A stretch of DNA of 64,000 nucleotides from Candidatus Vondammii sp. HM_W22 (GTDB lineage Bacteria > Pseudomonadota > Gammaproteobacteria > Chromatiales > Chromatiaceae): contig NZ_CP099567.1 of NCBI RefSeq assembly GCF_022530855.2, positions 2,976,001 to 3,040,000 of the forward strand. Reading direction: 5' to 3'. The notes beneath the pieces are model-generated. The model searched no databases and had not been told where the DNA came from. It saw only the letters and a program-made list of their open reading frames with translations. Below, piece after piece: positions 23,632 through 33,895 of the stretch. Position 1 is the stretch's first letter; the number at the start of each line of letters is the position of its first letter. The translations under genes were made by a program, and so were the position numbers.

Positions 23632-25896
23632 ATGTCCGAGGACTTGAAGAGAAGTTCACTCCATTACCATCGCTATCCACTACCAGGCAAGTTGGAGATC
23701 AAGGCAACGAAGCCTCTCGCCAATTCTCGCGATCTTGCACTCGCCTACTCCCCTGGCGTAGCCTACGCCTGTAAGGAGATTGAGGATGATCCAGTAACCG
23801 CGGCTGATTATACGGCCCGCGGCAATCTGGTTGCGGTGATTACCAATGGTACGGCGGTACTTGGTCTGGGAGCCATAGGCAGTCTGGCATCCAAGCCAGT
23901 GATGGAAGGCAAGGCCGTGCTGTTTAAAGAGTTTGCGAATATCGATGTGTTCGATATTGAAGTGGACGAGCTGGATCCGCAGAAATTCATTGACACTGTA
24001 GCGCGGCTTGAGCCCACTTTCGGTGGGATTAATCTCGAAGATATCAAGGCGCCTGAGTGTTTCATTATCGAAAAGGGCCTGAAAGAGCGGATGAATATCC
24101 CGGTCTTTCACGATGATCAGCACGGTACGGCCATCGTCGTGGCGGCGGCGATCTACAATGGTCTTCGTGTTGTCGAAAAAAAGATAGATGAAGTAAAACT
24201 GGTGGCTTCAGGTGCCGGCGCTGCTGCCCTCGCCTGTCTCGATCTGCTGGTGGAGCTGGGTCTTAAGAAAGAGAATATTACGGTTACCGATATAGCCGGG
24301 GTGGTCTATGAGGGGCGCGCCGAAGAGATGGATCCGTATAAGTCGCGTTATGCCGTGCCAACCAACAAGCGCACTCTGCAGGATGCCCTGCCGGGGGCGG
24401 ATATCTTCCTAGGTCTATCTGTCGGGGGCGTGTTGAAACCCGACTATCTGAAGAAGATGGCAAACCGGCCGTTGATTATGGCGCTGGCCAATCCAACGCC
24501 GGAGATCATGCCGGACCTAGCAAAAGAGGTACGCCCGGATGCCATCATTGGAACCGGCCGCTCCGATTTTCCGAATCAAGTAAATAATCTCCTCTGCTTC
24601 CCCTTCCTGTTTCGCGGTGCTCTGGATACGGGTGCAACCGCAATCAATGAAGAGATGAAAATGGCGGCGGTCCGTGCCATTGCCGACCTAGCCATGGCGG
24701 AGCCTTCGGATATCGTTCGCTCGGCTTACGGCGTGCAGAATTTACAATTTGGTCCGGAGTATCTAATCCCCAAGCCTTTTGATCCCCGGTTAATGGAGAC
24801 CCTGGCCCCTGCAGTGGCTCGGGCAGCGATGAAGTCAGGCGTGGCACAGCGGCCGATTGAAGATCTGGAAGCTTATCGAAATGAACTGAGTCATACCGTT
24901 TTCCGCACCGGAATGACCATGAAGCCGATCTTTGATTGTGCCCGGGAGAAATCTGTCCGGGTGGTTTATGCAGAAGGCGAGGGGGAGAAGGTGCTGCAAG
25001 TGACCCAGCAAGTGCTGGATCAGGGAATCGCCAAGCCTACTTTGATCGGGCGCAGACAGGTGGTGGAACGAAAAATCAGAGAGCTTGGGCTGAGTATCCG
25101 GCCGGATAAGGAGTTTCAACTGGTAGATCCCCAGGACCACCCCAACTACAAGCGATACTGTGATGCTTTCTTCAGCCTGTTGTCACGCAGAGGCTATTCG
25201 TCCATAGAGGCTCGCGCTTTTGTACGAACCAACTCGACGGTGCTGGCAGCCATGATGCTGCAGCAGGGGCATGCAGATGCTATGATCTGTGGTGCCATCG
25301 GTCGCTATACGCAACATCTCCGGCATATCAAGGAGATCATCGGCATAGCGAATGGGGTGAAGAATCTGACCGCCATGAGTGTTTTGGTGATGCCCCAGAA
25401 TACGCTGTTCATTACCGATCCAAGCGTCCAGGAAGAGCCGGATGCCCATGATATTGCGGAAATTGTCCGACTTTGTGCCGATGAGGTGCGTTGGTTCGGC
25501 ATGGAGCCGAAAGTGGCTCTGCTTTCGCACTCTAATTTTGGCAGCCGCAACTCAGCATCTGCAAGCAAGATGCGCAAGGCGCTGGACTTGATTCGGGCCT
25601 ACCTGCCGGAGCTGGAAGTAGAAGGTGAGATGCATGCCGATGTGGCACTTTGCAGTGGTACCAGAAACAGCAGGATTCCCGACTCACGATTAGACGGGCC
25701 GGCTAATCTTCTGGTGATGCCCAATCAGGATGCAGCAAATATATCCTTCAACCTATTGAAACAGATGGGCGATGGGATTCCCATTGGCCCCATTCTGGTG
25801 GGTGCTGCCAAATCGGCCCATATCGTCACCAGCAGCACAACGGTGCGAGGCCTGTTGAATATGACAGCAATTGCGGCGGTACGGGCAGACACTTAG
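23632..25896 (+). CDS. maeB: NADP-dependent malic enzyme (malic enzyme-phosphotransacetylase fusion)
   Basis: The 754-residue protein matches MaeB (759 in E. coli). The malic domain (about 1-165) has [16 protein letters not shown] and [12 protein letters not shown] with the metal-binding Asp residues. The NAD(P) domain (about 165-420) has [16 protein letters not shown] and [20 protein letters not shown]. The C-terminal phosphotransacetylase-like domain (about 430-754) is regulatory in this family and binds acetyl-CoA. It oxidatively decarboxylates malate to pyruvate with NADPH formation. Its place after a dicarboxylate-type TRAP system suggests it processes imported C4 acids. Confidence 0.96.
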   Translation: MSEDLKRSSLHYHRYPLPGKLEIKATKPLANSRDLALAYSPGVAYACKEIEDDPVTAADYTARGNLVAVITNGTAVLGLGAIGSLASKPVMEGKAVLFKEFANIDVFDIEVDELDPQKFIDTVARLEPTFGGINLEDIKAPECFIIEKGLKERMNIPVFHDDQHGTAIVVAAAIYNGLRVVEKKIDEVKLVASGAGAAALACLDLLVELGLKKENITVTDIAGVVYEGRAEEMDPYKSRYAVPTNKRTLQDALPGADIFLGLSVGGVLKPDYLKKMANRPLIMALANPTPEIMPDLAKEVRPDAIIGTGRSDFPNQVNNLLCFPFLFRGALDTGATAINEEMKMAAVRAIADLAMAEPSDIVRSAYGVQNLQFGPEYLIPKPFDPRLMETLAPAVARAAMKSGVAQRPIEDLEAYRNELSHTVFRTGMTMKPIFDCAREKSVRVVYAEGEGEKVLQVTQQVLDQGIAKPTLIGRRQVVERKIRELGLSIRPDKEFQLVDPQDHPNYKRYCDAFFSLLSRRGYSSIEARAFVRTNSTVLAAMMLQQGHADAMICGAIGRYTQHLRHIKEIIGIANGVKNLTAMSVLVMPQNTLFITDPSVQEEPDAHDIAEIVRLCADEVRWFGMEPKVALLSHSNFGSRNSASASKMRKALDLIRAYLPELEVEGEMHADVALCSGTRNSRIPDSRLDGPANLLVMPNQDAANISFNLLKQMGDGIPIGPILVGAAKSAHIVTSSTTVRGLLNMTAIAAVRADT

Positions 25897-26310
25897 CGCC
25901 TGCTTAGAAAATCCTTTTTCACCACGAAGCGCACGACATGCACAAAGAAAACTTTTTCTAGGCAATTCTGTTATCTTCGTGCTCTTTCTGGTGAATTATA
26001 GATTCCGGGCGGTTACTAGCGTAAGAGATTCAAGAGTGGCAGCCAGCGCCAATGATGCCAGAATCGACAATAGGCTAAGGCCGCCCTTCAGGGCGTTGAA
26101 CTGTCTCCTGTTTATGACTTGATGACTCCGGCTTGGTTCATCAGAATATTAGTACTATCTGTAGTATAGATTGTCCAGTCAAGTACTCAACAATACGCTT
26201 TTCAGGGAAGTAGGATTAATATGGGTTCGAGTCCCCATTATCAGAGACAAATTGTTACAATACGAGGTTCAATATTGACTGAAACGGGAAAGACTCGCTG
26301 GAGCACCCTA
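25897..26310. other. Gene-free stretch after maeB
   Basis: It contains the inverted repeat at 25918-25996 and a small GC hairpin CGCCCTTCAGGGCG near 26086. A string GGTTCGAGTCC at 26223-26233 resembles a tRNA T-arm, but no tRNA body surrounds it. No gene is recognisable. Confidence 0.55.
25918..25996. repeat. REP-like intergenic inverted repeat
   Basis: The arms TTCACCACGAAGCGCACGA and TCTTCGTGCTCTTTCTGGTGAA are imperfect reverse complements separated by about 40 bases. The strings CACCACGAAG and CTTCGTG resemble dispersed repeats of proteobacterial intergenic regions. No second copy is in this window, so the multi-copy nature is presumed, not shown. Confidence 0.5.
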
Positions 26311-26790
26311 ATGACCAAGCAAGTGATCAAACCGGGGAAATTTGTCTCCCTGACTTACACCATTACTGATAGCGATGGCAATCTGATGGAGCAGAATGAT
26401 ATCCCCGTGAGTTACATTCACGGTGGAGAGACCGAGCTGATTGGTGGCATGGATAAAGCGATCGTCGGAAAGGGCGTCGGCGTCACGGTTGAGGTAGTGG
26501 TACCGCCCGAGGACGGTCTCGGAGTTCACGACCCGAGACTGATCTTTACCGATGACCTGGAAAATGTCCCGTCGCAGTTCCGCCAGATAGGAGCGGAAGT
26601 GCCGATGCAAGGCCCAGGTGGCGAGACCAAAACCTTTTATGTCACCAAGATCGAAGATGGCAAACTGATGGTGGATGGCAACCATCCCCTGGTGGGCAAG
26701 ACACTCAAAATCCGAGTGAAAATACTCGAGGTGCGCGACGTCACTCCAGAAGACATGCCGCCCGCTGCAGGCAGTTGCAGTATTAACTGA
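26311..26790 (+). CDS. FKBP-type peptidyl-prolyl isomerase, SlyD-like
   Basis: The 159-residue protein from ATG 26311 has the FKBP core (VSLTYTITDSDGNLMEQND, YIHGGETELIGGMDKAIVGK) and an insert-in-flap chaperone domain (about 70-130, VPPEDGLGVHDPRLIF), as in SlyD. It lacks the long histidine-rich metal-binding tail of E. coli SlyD and ends in PAAGSCSIN. It probably acts as a cytosolic folding helper. A start at 26221 would add 30 non-homologous residues, so the inner ATG was chosen. Confidence 0.9.
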   Translation: MTKQVIKPGKFVSLTYTITDSDGNLMEQNDIPVSYIHGGETELIGGMDKAIVGKGVGVTVEVVVPPEDGLGVHDPRLIFTDDLENVPSQFRQIGAEVPMQGPGGETKTFYVTKIEDGKLMVDGNHPLVGKTLKIRVKILEVRDVTPEDMPPAAGSCSIN

Positions 26791-26886
26791 CTTTTCTTCC
26801 TGTTTCATTCAAGAAAGGGAGGCATGGATCCTCATATTTATCTTTGGATCATCGGTCAATAGCGATATGAAAATACAGGAAACGAG

Positions 26887-28257
26887 ATGAAACTGGGTGT
26901 CGTGATTCTGGCCGCCGGCCAGGGAACAAGAATGAAGTCAGCCCTCCCGAAGGTGCTACACCCCCTCGCCGGAAGGCCCTTGGTCGCTCATGTCATCGCC
27001 ACCGCCAGGGAGCTGGGTGCAGCAAAGATCGCCGTGGTGTATGGCCATGGCGGAGAGCAGGTCCCCATCGAAGTTGCCGAGTCAGAGCTGGCTTGGGTCG
27101 AACAGTCCGAACAACTTGGTACGGGTCACGCCGTAGGGCAGGCGATGCAGGAGATGCAGGAGATGGATCGGGTGCTGGTGCTCTATGGCGATGTACCCCT
27201 TACCTCAAGCGAGACACTCGACAAACTGATCAATACGGCGAATAAGATGGACTTGGTGTTACTCACCGTCAACCTGACCAATCCGTCAGGCTATGGCCGC
27301 ATTGTGCGCAAGGCCGATGGCCGGGTCAGCCGTATTGTTGAACAGAAGGATGCATCGGCTGAAGAGTTGGCTCTGAATGAAGTGAATACCGGTATCCTGG
27401 TGGCAGATAGAATCAGGCTCGATGGGTGGATTGAGCGCCTCGATAGCGATAATGCCCAAGGCGAGTTTTATCTCACCGACATTGTTGCAATAGCGGTGGC
27501 AGATGGCATCGAAGTCCAGGCCGCGCAGCCATCTAATGAATCTGAAGTGATGGGCGTGAACGACCGGGTGGAGTTGGCTAGTCTGGAGCGCTACTATCAA
27601 CAGATGCAGGCGGAGCGGCTGATGCGTTCAGGCGTTACCCTGCTTGATCCGGCACGTTTTGATCTGCGCGGTAGCCTTAACGCCGGACAGGATGTGGTGA
27701 TCGATATCAATGTGCTGATCGAAGGCACGGTCGAACTTGGCGACAATGTCCGTGTGGACGCCAATACGGTGATTCGGAATAGCCGGATTGCCGAGGGTGT
27801 CTGGATCAAAGAGAACTGCGTGATTGAAGATGCCGTTATTGGTAAGGAGAGCATCATCGGCCCCTTCTCCCGGCTGCGCCCCGAGACCGAACTGGCCGAG
27901 CGGGTGCATGTGGGCAACTTTGTCGAGATCAAGAAATCCATAGTCGATGTCGGCAGCAAGATAAATCACCTTACCTATATTGGCGACTGCACTATTGGCA
28001 GGACGGTCAATGTCGGCGCAGGAACCATCACCTGCAACTATGATGGCGCCAACAAGTTCCGCACGGTGATTGGCGATGGCGCCTTCATCGGTTCTGCTAC
28101 CCAACTGGTGGCTCCCGTGGAGGTAAAGTCAGGCGCTACCATTGGTGCCGGCTCCACCATCACACGTGATGCCCCACCGGATACCCTCACCCTGAGTCGT
28201 GCCAAACAGATGAGCTTCAGGTCGTGGACGCGCCCGACAAAGAAAACAAAGGAGTAA
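26887..28257 (+). CDS. glmU: Bifunctional GlcN-1-P acetyltransferase / UDP-GlcNAc pyrophosphorylase
   Basis: The 456 residues match E. coli GlmU (456). The N-terminal uridyltransferase has LAAGQGTRMKSALPKVLHPL; the C-terminal left-handed beta helix (about 250-450) shows hexapeptide repeats and the acetyltransferase site GAGTITCNYDGANKFRT. It makes UDP-GlcNAc for peptidoglycan and lipopolysaccharide. A GGAAACGAG ribosome site precedes it, and glmS follows after three bases. Confidence 0.97.
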   Translation: MKLGVVILAAGQGTRMKSALPKVLHPLAGRPLVAHVIATARELGAAKIAVVYGHGGEQVPIEVAESELAWVEQSEQLGTGHAVGQAMQEMQEMDRVLVLYGDVPLTSSETLDKLINTANKMDLVLLTVNLTNPSGYGRIVRKADGRVSRIVEQKDASAEELALNEVNTGILVADRIRLDGWIERLDSDNAQGEFYLTDIVAIAVADGIEVQAAQPSNESEVMGVNDRVELASLERYYQQMQAERLMRSGVTLLDPARFDLRGSLNAGQDVVIDINVLIEGTVELGDNVRVDANTVIRNSRIAEGVWIKENCVIEDAVIGKESIIGPFSRLRPETELAERVHVGNFVEIKKSIVDVGSKINHLTYIGDCTIGRTVNVGAGTITCNYDGANKFRTVIGDGAFIGSATQLVAPVEVKSGATIGAGSTITRDAPPDTLTLSRAKQMSFRSWTRPTKKTKE

Positions 28258-28260
28258 TTT

Positions 28261-30087
28261 ATGTGCGGTATTGTCGGTGCGATTGCTCGGAGAGATATAC
28301 TGCCAATTTTGATGGAGGGTCTACAGCGGCTTGAGTACCGGGGTTATGATTCAGTGGGGATTGCCATCAGGGAAGAGAGTGGCAAACTGAAGCGCTTCCG
28401 TTCGCTGGGTAAGGTCGGGGTGCTGCGGGAGCTGATCGAAGCATCGCCGGTAGCCGGCAATCTTGGCATTGCCCATACCCGATGGGCAACACATGGCACC
28501 CCGGCAGAGCGCAACGCACATCCTCACATGAGTGGCGAGCGGGTGGCAGTGGTTCATAATGGCATTATCGAGAACCACGGCAGTTTACGCGAGCAGTTGA
28601 CGAAGCAGGGTTATAGATTTACCTCAGAGACTGACACAGAAGTGATCGCCCATCTTCTGGCAGAGAAGCTGGATTCAGGCAAAGACCTTTTCAGTGCCGT
28701 GCGAGAGGCGAGCAGCGAAATGACCGGTGCTTATGCCCTGGCAGTTGCTAGCCCGGAAGATGCCGACCGAGTAGTGGTAACCCGTGAAGGGAGCCCGCTG
28801 GTTATTGGCGTTGGTGAGGGCGAGAACTTTGTTGCATCCGATGTTTTTGCCCTGCTGCCGGTGACGCGAAATTTTATTTTTCTTGAAGAGGGCGACATTG
28901 CGGAGATCCGTCGGGAGAGTGTCACCGTGTACAATGCGGCCGGTGAGAAGGTCGATCGTCCCGTCAAGCAGAGCATGGTATCCGATACCAATGTGGATAA
29001 AGGGCCCTATCGCCACTATATGCTCAAGGAGATTTTCGAACAGCCTGCGGTAATTGCTAAGACGCTGGAAGGCCGTATTCATAAAGGCCGCCTGCTGGAA
29101 GAAAGCTTTGGACACGAGACCAAAGCCCTACTCGATAAAACCCGGCATGTGCAGATCATTGCCTGCGGCACCAGTTACCATGCAGGACTGGTTGCCAAAT
29201 ACTGGCTGGAAGAGATTGGAGTTCCGTGTAGCGTAGAGGTGGCCAGTGAGTACCGCTATCGAAAGGTTGTGGTGCCGGACGATTCACTGTTTGTCACCCT
29301 CTCCCAATCCGGTGAAACAGCAGATACCTTGGCGGCACTGCGGAGTACCAGCGCCATGGAGTATCTCGGTAGTCTGACTGTCTGTAATGTTCCGGAGAGT
29401 TCGCTGGTCAGGGAGTCGGATGTCAGCCTGATGACCCGTGCCGGCCCGGAGATCGGCGTCGCCTCCACCAAGGCTTTTACCACCCAGTTGGTGGTTCTTC
29501 GACTGCTCACTCTGGCACTGGCAAAGCGCCATGGCATGATGATGGAACAGGAGCGTAAACTGGTCAATGACCTGCACGCCCTCCCCCGTCAGGTTGAAAT
29601 TGTGCTCTCCCTGAGCGATCAGATTGCAAAGATGGCCAATGCTTTTGCCGACAAGCAAAATGCCCTGTTCCTCGGCCGCGGTACCTTCTATCCCATTGCA
29701 ATGGAAGGAGCGCTGAAGCTCAAGGAGATCTCCTATATCCACGCAGAGGCCTACCCCGCCGGAGAGTTGAAACATGGCCCACTGGCGCTAGTGGATGCAG
29801 ATATGCCGGTTGTCTGCGCCCTGCCCGATGACCCACTGCTGGGAAAAGTGCTGTCAAATCTCCAGGAGGTGCGTGCCCGTGGGGGTGAGCTGTTCCTGTT
29901 CAGTGATCAGATGGTGAATATCGATCTGGATAATTTCCAGAACCTCACCCTCTCTGACATCCATGCCAGCACGGCACCCATTGTCTATAGCATCCCGTTG
30001 CAACTCCTCTCCTATCATGTGGCTCTGCTCAAAGGGACCGATGTGGATCAGCCGAGGAATCTGGCAAAGTCAGTAACGGTGGAGTAG
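28261..30087 (+). CDS. glmS: Glucosamine-6-phosphate synthase
   Basis: This 608-residue enzyme (609 in E. coli) converts fructose-6-P and glutamine to glucosamine-6-P. Cys2 of MCGIVGAIARRD is the glutaminase nucleophile, and THGTPAERNAHPH lies in the glutaminase site. Two SIS domains follow (CGTSYHAGLVAKYW, SQSGETADTLAAL), ending with the typical LAKSVTVE. glmU-glmS form one operon. In many gammaproteobacteria the pair follows atpC directly; here about 10 kb of TRAP and maeB genes lies between. Confidence 0.97.
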   Translation: MCGIVGAIARRDILPILMEGLQRLEYRGYDSVGIAIREESGKLKRFRSLGKVGVLRELIEASPVAGNLGIAHTRWATHGTPAERNAHPHMSGERVAVVHNGIIENHGSLREQLTKQGYRFTSETDTEVIAHLLAEKLDSGKDLFSAVREASSEMTGAYALAVASPEDADRVVVTREGSPLVIGVGEGENFVASDVFALLPVTRNFIFLEEGDIAEIRRESVTVYNAAGEKVDRPVKQSMVSDTNVDKGPYRHYMLKEIFEQPAVIAKTLEGRIHKGRLLEESFGHETKALLDKTRHVQIIACGTSYHAGLVAKYWLEEIGVPCSVEVASEYRYRKVVVPDDSLFVTLSQSGETADTLAALRSTSAMEYLGSLTVCNVPESSLVRESDVSLMTRAGPEIGVASTKAFTTQLVVLRLLTLALAKRHGMMMEQERKLVNDLHALPRQVEIVLSLSDQIAKMANAFADKQNALFLGRGTFYPIAMEGALKLKEISYIHAEAYPAGELKHGPLALVDADMPVVCALPDDPLLGKVLSNLQEVRARGGELFLFSDQMVNIDLDNFQNLTLSDIHASTAPIVYSIPLQLLSYHVALLKGTDVDQPRNLAKSVTVE

Positions 30088-30198
30088 ATAGTCGCCCCTG
30101 AATTATTTATAACCATATGATAAATATGAATTAATAAGTTATTTATGATATAATTATTTGCAAGGAAAGCCCTCCTTCAACATCAAAATCCCGCAAAT

Positions 30199-31460
30199 AT
30201 GAAACCACAAAGTCCGGATAACGGTGCTGATTTATTCCGTTCGCAACTCTCTCAGATCTTAAATCTCTTGCACCCACTGGTGCGGTTATCCGAGAAGATG
30301 AACGGGGAAAACTTGAAGTTGGCATTGATATTATTTACAACGAAGGTGCTGGCCAGCCCCCGTTACTCACTCGCTTACTGGCGGGCCTACTTACCTCAAG
30401 TACACCTTTAATGAGAGCGATGAGAGCGTTCTGAAACGCTGAGTTGAAAAGCTATATTGGCCGTACTTTGTGTGGATTTCAATAGCTGCAACACAAACTC
30501 CCCTTACACCCCTCCAGACTGGCTCGTTGGCGCAACCGGGTCGGTAATAAATTTGATGCGCTGTTGAAACAAACCATCGAGCTAGCGCTGAATACTAAAG
30601 CAATGAGCTTGCGTGAGTTAAAGGACGTCAAGGTGGACACCACCGTTCAATAGGAGGCCATCACCTTCCCAACAGATGCAAAGCTCTACCATAAAATGCG
30701 TGACCTATTGGTATCTGCGGCACCAAATGACGCCAGAGCCATATCAGGGTAGGAAAGAATGCCTTGATCATGCAAGGACGATGTTCTCATGCTCAGCAGA
30801 TGAAGCGTTCAGCGAGACAGACTGGAAAACTCAAAACGCACTTGGGCCGAGTGATGAGAGACATTGGGCGTAAGACACTGTATAGAGATGGTGAACTCAC
30901 GGCGTTACTTGTACGCGCCAATCATTTACTTGGCACCACAACGACAAGACAAAAACAAGCTTTACAGCGTGCATGCAGCAGAAGAGGAATGCATTGCCAA
31001 AGGTAAAAAACACACAAGTGTTACGTGTTTGGCAATAAGCCCTCATTTGTGACCGGATCCAAAGTCAGCTGGTTAGTTGACACATGGCGTTTGACGGGTA
31101 ACCCTTATGATGGGCATGCACTCTTGGCGGCCACTTGAACAAGCGGAGAGTTTGAGCAGCCGAAAACTCAAGAATGCATATTGCGCATCAGGACTACTCT
31201 GGGCACCGCGTAGGCGATGAAATTGACGTTAAGCTCTGTGGCAGGCTCCTTAAGAGGGCGACTCGGTCAACCCGAAAATGGATGAAGCGCCGAACCGCTA
31301 TCGAGCCGGTTATTGGGCGCCTTAAATCAGGCAATAGGCTAAATCGAAACTGCCTTAAAGCTGAATATGGTAATGAAGCTGATGTGGTTTTGGCAGCAGC
31401 AGGATATAATTTAGCCAAGTTGTTAGCTTGGTTTTATTGTGCTTGGATAAGGTTAGCGGG
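30199..31460 (+). mobile_element. IS5-family transposase remnant, many stops
   Basis: Fragments in all three frames align in order to an IS5-type transposase. They are an N-terminal stretch (LSQILNLLHPLVRLSEKMN), a middle portion (TGKLKTHLGRVMRDIGRKTL, SFVTGSKVSWLVDTWRLTGN, PYDGHALL) and a C-terminus (RRTAIEPVIGRLKSGNRLNR, NCLKAEYGNEADVVLAAAGY). The Y-R-E-K region survives as RRTAIEPVIGRLK. It differs clearly from the intact IS5-family element at 39 kb. It starts about 110 bases after glmS. Confidence 0.8.
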
Positions 31461-31566
31461 AAATCGTATGATTATTCCGGACAATGGGCAGAGAATCAGA
31501 TCTGAAAGGTTCAAGAAACCAGATCCTCAATCTGATACTTCAGGAACGACTAGGTACCTTCTGGTT

Positions 31567-31668
31567 TAATCCGCAGGCATGCACTTCGGGGTTGATCCAG
31601 CTTGAGGCGTCCAGCCATTGTTCCCGGTGACCAATCCTCCTGTAACCGCTCGGTGACATAATGCAGGT
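31567..31668 (-). mobile_element. IS30-family fragment (matches 44.7 kb remnant)
   Basis: About 100 bases are nearly identical to 44712-44813, with about seven mismatches. Read on the minus strand both encode part of an IS30 transposase (ERLQEDWTPETMAGRLKLDH in the better copy). Here the fragment is cut off just before the ISL3 remnant. Confidence 0.75.
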
Positions 31669-31675
31669 AAGTGCT

Positions 31676-32370
31676 ACACGTGCGCAGTGACCGCAAAAAC
31701 ACGCTCAAAGCATGGTACGAAATTCTGACAGAAGAGCAACGAGAAGCAATAGAGGGTGTCTCTATGGATATATGGCCAAGCCTTTATCAATGCCACACTG
31801 AAAAGCTTGCCTAGGGTTGAAGAGAAGAATCCCTTTGATAAATGCCATGTCGCCAAGTACCTCGGTGAAGCGGTAGACAAGGTACGCTGTCAAGAGCACA
31901 AAGCGCTGATGGCTGAAGGCTATGAGGACCCCAGCATGACTGGCTCTACAACCCGGAGAATATGACGCGCAGACAGAAATTGCGGTTCAAGGTACCACGT
32001 GACAGCACACTGAAGACTGCCCGTGCTTGGGCGATCAAAGAGTTTGCCATGTCACTCTGGCACTATGCCAGCAAGGCATGGGCAAGGAAAGGCTGGGAGC
32101 GGTGGTTGTCATAGGCAGTGCGCAGTGGCCTGGAGCCAATCAAGAAAGTGGCGGGAACAATCAAGGATCATCTGTGGGAAATATTCAACTCTGTTGTTTT
32201 GGAAGTACAGAAGATCTCAACAGCCGAATCAAGATGATCAAGGTGCGTAGCAGAGGTTTCCGTAACAAGGAGCGGTTTGCCAATGCAATCTACTCCCACC
32301 TTGGAGGGCTGAATCTTTATCCTGAGGGAGTGGTTGGGTGATACTTACCCTCTCGATTAGGGGAAGAGCC
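31676..32370 (+). mobile_element. ISL3-family transposase remnant with right inverted repeat
   Basis: Degraded frames read VSMDIWP (frameshift) AFINATLKSLPRVEEKNPFD, KCHVAKYLGEAVDKVRCQEH, then LKTARAWAIKEFAMSLWHYA and IKMIKVRSRGFRNKERFANA, the ISL3 transposase order. The element ends in an inverted repeat CTCGATTAGGGGAAGAGCC at 32352-32370, whose reverse complement opens the ISL3 remnant at 45002. The 5' third is missing. Confidence 0.83.
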
Positions 32371-32529
32371 GATTTATACATGGAGCAGAAAGAGCACTGA
32401 TTGAAGCTGCACCCAAGCGTTGCCTAGATTATTTGTCCCCCTCACTGGGAAGGCGGAACAGAGTCATGTCGTATCAAGCATTATCGTAATGGTTTACCAA
32501 GAAGCAAGCGGAGAATACGAAGAGTGTCC

Positions 32530-33723
32530 CTAATTCTCCTGCCTAGGCGGATATATCAGGCGAATGCCCGAAAAGAGATAGTCTGTTTCGGGGAGTGCGC
32601 TGTTCCTGTAACTGGCCCGTCGCAGTGCGCGTTGGGTGTGCAGGCTGCCGCCACGCAGGGTGTAGTGCCGGTTGTCGAAGGTGGTTGTCTTTGCTTCCTG
32701 GTAGTTGGTGGCGACGTAGTCTGCGTAGGGCTCGAATATATTCGAGCACCACTCCCATACTCGGCCGAACTGTTTGATTACCTTGGTTCGGGTGGCCACT
32801 TCCCACTGATATTCGTGCTGAAGCGCAGCACCGGAGAGCTCGTCGCCAAGGGTTGAAACCCAGTTTGCATAGGCGACGGCCTCATGATGAGTTGTTCCCA
32901 TGACCGGGTCTTCTGCTATCAGGTCAACGGGGCTATTGAAACCTATGCCATACCAGTTCTGTCGGTCGTCCTGACGCCAGTGGTGAGGGTGTGTATACCC
33001 CTTTTTTTTGTTCCATAGCCATCCGGTATCGCTCCAGTACGCCTGGTTGTTATAGCCACCGGCTTCGGTGAATGCGAGAAAAGCGGCGTTGGTTGCTGGT
33101 TGTCGGTCGATACGGAAATTGCTCAATTGAATTAATTGAGAAGGTTGTTCATTGTCGAAGGCCGCCGCATCATTACCGGTGCCTATTCGGTAGTGCCCCT
33201 GAGAGACGCCGAGAAGGTCAGCCGTTGGTACTCTCCCAATGAGTGTTCTTTTCACTTGGTGGGATCTATCCATTTCCAGGCAACGTTCACTCAGCACCTG
33301 AAGCATCTGCTCGTAAATTTCGGACTGGGATTGGACGATAAAGTGCAGTAGTCGGCCGCTGGTCAGTAATGGGTGCTGGGGCAGGGCCCCTGGATTGGCA
33401 AGGCGCATAACGTTCTCATCCTGGAGTTCTAGTGCCCAGTTGAGCAGGTGGTCCCGGGGAGGCAGGCGCTTCCACTGTTCTTGATCTGGCAGCACGCCAG
33501 GGATGAATATCTCCCGCACCCGGGCCGTCATTTCACTATCGCCCTGAACGATTTCCCGAAGCCAGTAGGTTTCAGTATACATGCCGCGGCCTAGGTACCA
33601 CGCAAGTGGGGCGAGCATCGGGTGAAACTGGCGGTAGCACTCCTCCTCGATGGTAGACTCAAACAGTTGGATCATCATCTCGTGCAGATTGCTCAACTGG
33701 CCGAGCAGTTCATGTTTACGCAT
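32530..33723 (-). CDS. SUMF1/FGE-domain protein with N-terminal DinB-like domain (EgtB-like)
   Basis: The 397-residue protein has an N-terminal helical DinB_2-like region (about 1-155) and a C-terminal formylglycine-generating-enzyme-like fold (about 165-395). The latter shows IDRQPATNAAFLAFTEAGGY, HHEAVAYANWVSTLGDELSG and YTLRGGSLHTQRALRRASYR. Architecture and length match EgtB-type nonheme iron sulfoxide synthases. Two of the expected iron ligands look absent: the WHLGH-like segment reads WYLGRGMYTETYWL, and no HxxxHxE is found in the following helix (LLHFIVQSQSEIYEQML). FGE cysteines are also missing. So it may be a non-catalytic or divergent member. It is uninterrupted, flanked downstream by ISL3 debris. 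Confidence 0.8.
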   Translation of the reverse strand: MRKHELLGQLSNLHEMMIQLFESTIEEECYRQFHPMLAPLAWYLGRGMYTETYWLREIVQGDSEMTARVREIFIPGVLPDQEQWKRLPPRDHLLNWALELQDENVMRLANPGALPQHPLLTSGRLLHFIVQSQSEIYEQMLQVLSERCLEMDRSHQVKRTLIGRVPTADLLGVSQGHYRIGTGNDAAAFDNEQPSQLIQLSNFRIDRQPATNAAFLAFTEAGGYNNQAYWSDTGWLWNKKKGYTHPHHWRQDDRQNWYGIGFNSPVDLIAEDPVMGTTHHEAVAYANWVSTLGDELSGAALQHEYQWEVATRTKVIKQFGRVWEWCSNIFEPYADYVATNYQEAKTTTFDNRHYTLRGGSLHTQRALRRASYRNSALPETDYLFSGIRLIYPPRQEN

Positions 33724-33895
33724 TCCTAATCATATACCCGGTTACCCTAATGGAAGGGCGACAATAATACCTTATTGGTTATCCAGCCACGAATTCTGCA
33801 GGGCAAGCAGAAAATAAAGCCACAAACCTACGATAATATTATGCAGACGTTTATGAGAGGGTATGAGCTTTGTGATAATTGACCCTGAAGACCTA

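Noticed and set aside
26223-26233. GGTTCGAGTCC string resembling a tRNA T-arm
   Set aside because: No acceptor stem, D-arm or anticodon arm can be folded around it within 90 bases; probably chance or a tiny relic.
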